Assembly: GCA_964035545.1 (NCBI GenBank) | Contig: OZ037765.1 | Location: 24,608,504 to 24,672,503 of the forward strand | Direction of reading: 5' to 3' | From: Bugula neritina | Taxonomy: Eukaryota > Bryozoa > Gymnolaemata > Cheilostomatida > Bugulidae | DNA: 64,000 nucleotides | Part shown: piece by piece, positions 60,916-64,000 of the stretch | How the letters are laid out: every line of letters begins with the position of its first letter | How positions within the stretch are numbered: the first letter of the stretch is position 1 | Notes under the pieces: generated by a model | Told to the model about the DNA's origin: nothing | Databases searched by the model: none | The model's input: only the letters and a program-made list of their open reading frames with translations | Translations under genes and position numbers: made by a program

Positions 60916-60990
60916 TGAAGTGACAAATCAACTTGAATTATTCGTACTTTCATAAGTAATTCCAAAAACCTGGAGATCGTCCTGCTGGAA

Positions 60991-63584
60991 ATGGATACTA
61001 ATTGCAGCTTTTCAATGCCAGCTATTGTGACAGGCAGTCAGCTTAATATTGTGATATTTACTGGAGCAAGTTTAGTTGCAGCAGCACTACTTACTACAAC
61101 AGGTTTGAATATATGCAGTCTACTATGTTTTTACATATTTAGTTATAGTTTTATGTAATTAATAGTGCTCCATGTAGAATGTATTTCATTAGCATGCATG
61201 AGTTAAATTTTTTTAGCTTTTCTGGTCTTCTAGTTTAAGCTTTGACATGAGAGTTGTCTGCTCACAATATAAAGCTTGGAACTCCAAGCCTACAGCCAAA
61301 TGAAAGAATGGAAACTCAACCTAAATCAACACTTGCAGTGTCAGTTCATTCAAGCACTCAAATCAGCGCGGCTTCAATTTAGTTTAGTCTCTTTGCCTTT
61401 ATACATGTTTGTTGTTATATTAATCCTAAATCTATAGTGTTGATTGCCTATAGCGTAGAGTTAACCCATCACTAGGAAATTGCCATACCGTAGCTTATAC
61501 ACACCTGTGTTGTCTTAGTTGGGTGTTGCCTGTGACAATATATAACAACTATTAATATTATGTGGTTGTATATGCTATCAGTATGTTTATATCACTTCAT
61601 GGCGATGGGTTTTGTATTGCTGTTGGGCAAATAACTGACAATTAGTGCTTACTCTTATTTGTAGTACTATGTCACATACCCCTAGCTTTAAAGTGCACAA
61701 AGCAATTTTGGTGTTCAATAAATATATAATGAACCATGCCGAAAATGCAAGTACCAAAAATTCCAACAATATTGCAAAGAATCGAGAAGGTAGCATTGAA
61801 ATGCTGTAGTACCATCAATTTCCCAGCTACTTAATTTTATTATTTCTGGTTTTTATAATGCCATCTCAACATTTATGGGCATTAAGTAGGTCTGACACAC
61901 ACAAAAATTAATTAATATAATATTATTTATGATAAGTAGTAATTATATGTATGCATTAGATATATGTAATCATATAAGCATTTTGTGGTGTAAATTAGCA
62001 TTAAACACGGTCTTGATAATTATAGATATATGCATTCGTCTCTATTGCTATTTTTAGCTTATATACTTGTAGGGTACCGATGGATAGCTGTTACAAGGTT
62101 CTTATCTGGTTTATTCACAGGGTTTTTGACTACCAACTTACTCCTCCACTATCTCACTGAGCTGAACCTTCCCATTTTACTATGCCTGTCTGCAAGTGTG
62201 GGCATAGCAGCTGGCTTCATAACTTTTCAGATCCATCTGTTAGCTTTAGTTCTATTATCATCACAGGCTGGTGGACTGCTAGCGTGCTTGTGTTTGTTGT
62301 TACCTCAATACTTCTATGGCTACATTTCTGCAGCTGTGATGTTTATCACTCTCATCAGCTGGTCACTCTGCCAGACTCTGATCAGCACCGTACCTCTCTT
62401 CCACAAACCTATGTATATTTTAAACACAAGCATAGTCGGTGCATCTCTTATATTAGTCTTCTTTGATACATACTTTCATAATTCTCAAATCTTAAGTCAT
62501 ATCTACTCATTTCTTAGTCTCACTATCGTTCAAAGTGATTATGCTTTCTGCAAGTACTCAGTGGCATTATTCAGCATGTGGTTTCTGATATCTTTGTCAG
62601 CTCTAGTGCTTCAAAGTCTCTTTACTGCTAGAAAGATACATCATTCAGCTGGTGAGTTGTTATCTGGCTTACAATTGACAAGTAATTATACGCACACACG
62701 CACACGCACACGGTATATGTGGTATATGTGGTATATGTGGTATACGTGGTATATGTGGTATATGTGGTATACGTGGTATATGTGGTATATGTGGTATACG
62801 TGGTATATGTGGTATATGTGGTATACGTGGTATATGTGGTATATGTGGTATAATGATAGATAGTTTCCAATATTTTCAACTAACTAGATGTGCAAAAGAC
62901 CATTACACAGTTGTTCACTTATATAGTAGTCTAAAGCTAATTTGCATATCTAAAATAGTTTTCCTTTTTACAAATAATTTGTTAAAAAATTATGGTTTTA
63001 AAATAGAGCTACCAACCTCTTGCTGTTTGAGTGGTCGAAGCTTGGTCCGTTCTAACAGCATGGCTACTGTTTCGCTATCTGTTGACAAGGACTCTCATGT
63101 GGAACTAGATGAGGATAGATTCAGAACTTTATACAGTCGGCGACTCGCCACTGGAGACATTCCAACCAAGGTACAGTCACTTATTGAAAAAGTGCAGTAA
63201 TGGAAAACTTGAGAAAAACTATGTTTTTATTGCGACATAGTACAAAAGAATGATTGTTTTTGCAATATGTTCAACCTGCCCCACAAACTAAAACTCATCA
63301 ACACAACTAAAAGAATTAGGCTGTTGAATTTTTTTTATTAAGATACTTAAATAGCTTAATGAGTTTTACCAATAATTATGTCTTTTTTGATAGATTTTCA
63401 GCATTTTTGCTATAAATTTTCAACTTGGTAATACTAATTGATGCTTTGAAATTAAAACTCTTTGTTTGCAAACTAAATGTAGAAATGTTAATAAAGCAAT
63501 ATATTTTTATTTTATATGATGCAGGCATGCCTAAGAGATGTTCAACAAGCTTGTCAGAAAAACATGTATGACATCGAAAAGTGA
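60991..63584 (+). CDS. TMEM198/TM7SF3-like seven-transmembrane protein (DUF4203 type)
   Basis: Four exons give 304 residues: 60991-61102, 62073-62651, 63007-63170 and 63525-63584. The first TM (about residues 15-38) runs into GYRWIAVTRFLSGLFTGFL, the characteristic GYR/GHR-x-x-K-x-x-x-FLSG turn of TMEM198 and TM7SF3, followed by five or six more TMs. A VGASLILVFFDTYF segment resembles the late TM of both families. The short N-terminus and overall length favour TMEM198 (human 360), whose product supports Wnt/LRP6 signalling; TM7SF3 would need a large luminal domain that is not seen here. The tail has an RSNSMAT phosphosite-like motif. The start is uncertain: an acceptor-like CTAATTGCAG overlaps the first codons, so exon 1 could instead be internal. 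AATAAA is at 63948-63953. Confidence 0.7.
62691..62853 (+). repeat. (CACACG)n plus 9-bp GGTATATGT minisatellite with 27-bp higher-order period
   Basis: It starts 39 bases after the exon 2 donor of the seven-TM gene. Fifteen GGTATRYGT units run from 62713. From the fourth unit onward every third unit reads GGTATACGT instead of GGTATATGT, giving a regular 27-bp repeat. The exon 2 reading frame stays open through it (WYMWYMWYT), but the GTGAGT donor before it and the family end-point show it is intronic. Confidence 0.92.
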
Positions 63585-63947
63585 CGGTCAATATAATAAT
63601 TACTAATATTTCATGCAAATTTTGCTAATATAGTCAATACAATTTATATTAATCTATCAATTTCTTATTAATTTTGATACACATAGGCCTATGTTTTTTA
63701 ACTATTGCTAAATCAAGTATTGAATGTATATTTATGTTTTCAAATTTTAATACTTAAGTTTCCCAGGAAAGTTTTAAAGTACAGCACAAGCACATTATTT
63801 ATATATTTGCATTATTTATATATTATTATATTTGTACATTACCTGAACATGAGCATACACTGCAACTAAAATACATGCCTAAGAAGTATCAGCTTAAAAT
63901 ATCACACATATGACATTATTTGGCATTTTTAACTTATTAAACATATG

Positions 63948-63953
63948 AATAAA
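63948..63953 (+). terminator. Poly(A) signal of the seven-TM gene
   Basis: AATAAA about 365 bases after the stop, the clearest canonical signal before the window end. Confidence 0.45.
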
Positions 63954-64000
63954 TAATCTATCTTCAGAATTGTGCTACTTGAGGCTTATCCACACTGGGA

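Noticed and set aside
62652-62863. Extension of the seven-TM protein through the minisatellite (WYMWYMWYT repeats)
   Set aside because: A strong GTGAGT donor precedes it, and a downstream exon continues in matching phase.
1-64000. CRISPR arrays, operons or bacterial-type systems
   Set aside because: Gene structure is eukaryotic throughout, with no direct-repeat/spacer arrays.

Overview
This window is nuclear DNA of an invertebrate animal. Coding capacity is split into short exons with GT-AG introns, the base composition is AT-rich, animal-specific families are present (tetraspanin, ICAP-1 PTB protein, collagen prolyl 4-hydroxylase, B3GLCT), and there are remnants of a LINE and a hAT transposon. 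The sequence alone does not fix the phylum. The compact introns and the LINE style would suit a marine lophotrochozoan or a similar invertebrate. I rebuilt eleven protein-coding genes by joining exons whose splice phases agree and whose joined peptides follow known families. All eleven look complete at the coding level.

Layout, left to right: LINE reverse-transcriptase 3' fragment (-, 1-385); PIGL, GPI-anchor de-N-acetylase (+, one exon); a four-TM tetraspanin (+, 6 exons); mitochondrial branched-chain aminotransferase (-, 9 exons), convergent with the tetraspanin; a 6-kb gap; TMEM59-type Golgi/endosomal membrane protein (+, 6 exons); SLX1 structure-specific endonuclease subunit (-, 5 exons), convergent with TMEM59; ULK/ATG1 autophagy kinase (-, 13 coding exons); a 5-kb repeat-rich gap; AKAP1, the KH-Tudor mitochondrial anchor (+, 7 exons); B3GLCT O-fucose beta-1,3-glucosyltransferase (-, 10 exons), convergent with AKAP1; ICAP-1/ITGB1BP1 PTB protein (-, one coding exon); another repeat-rich gap; prolyl 4-hydroxylase alpha (+, 13 exons plus one alternative exon); a 1.77-kb non-autonomous hAT element with an 8-bp target duplication; and a TMEM198/TM7SF3-like seven-TM protein (+, 4 exons).

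The genes are functionally unrelated housekeeping genes and do not form a cluster. Gene starts lie back to back across long gaps (BCAT/TMEM59, ULK/AKAP1, ICAP-1/P4HA), while gene ends meet tail to tail across gaps of 0.4-1.2 kb.

The most interesting points are: (1) a tandem-duplicated pair of catalytic exons in P4HA, 39 bp apart, arranged so that only mutually exclusive use keeps the frame; (2) patches of strand-symmetric degenerate trinucleotide repeat (words such as ACT, AGT, CAT, GAT, AAT) that occur only in the 5' flanks of genes, including a 71-bp near-perfect palindrome; (3) a small dispersed hairpin family built on CATTGAACTATAAC; (4) the hAT element next to the first exon of the last gene; and (5) a GC-AG intron in B3GLCT.
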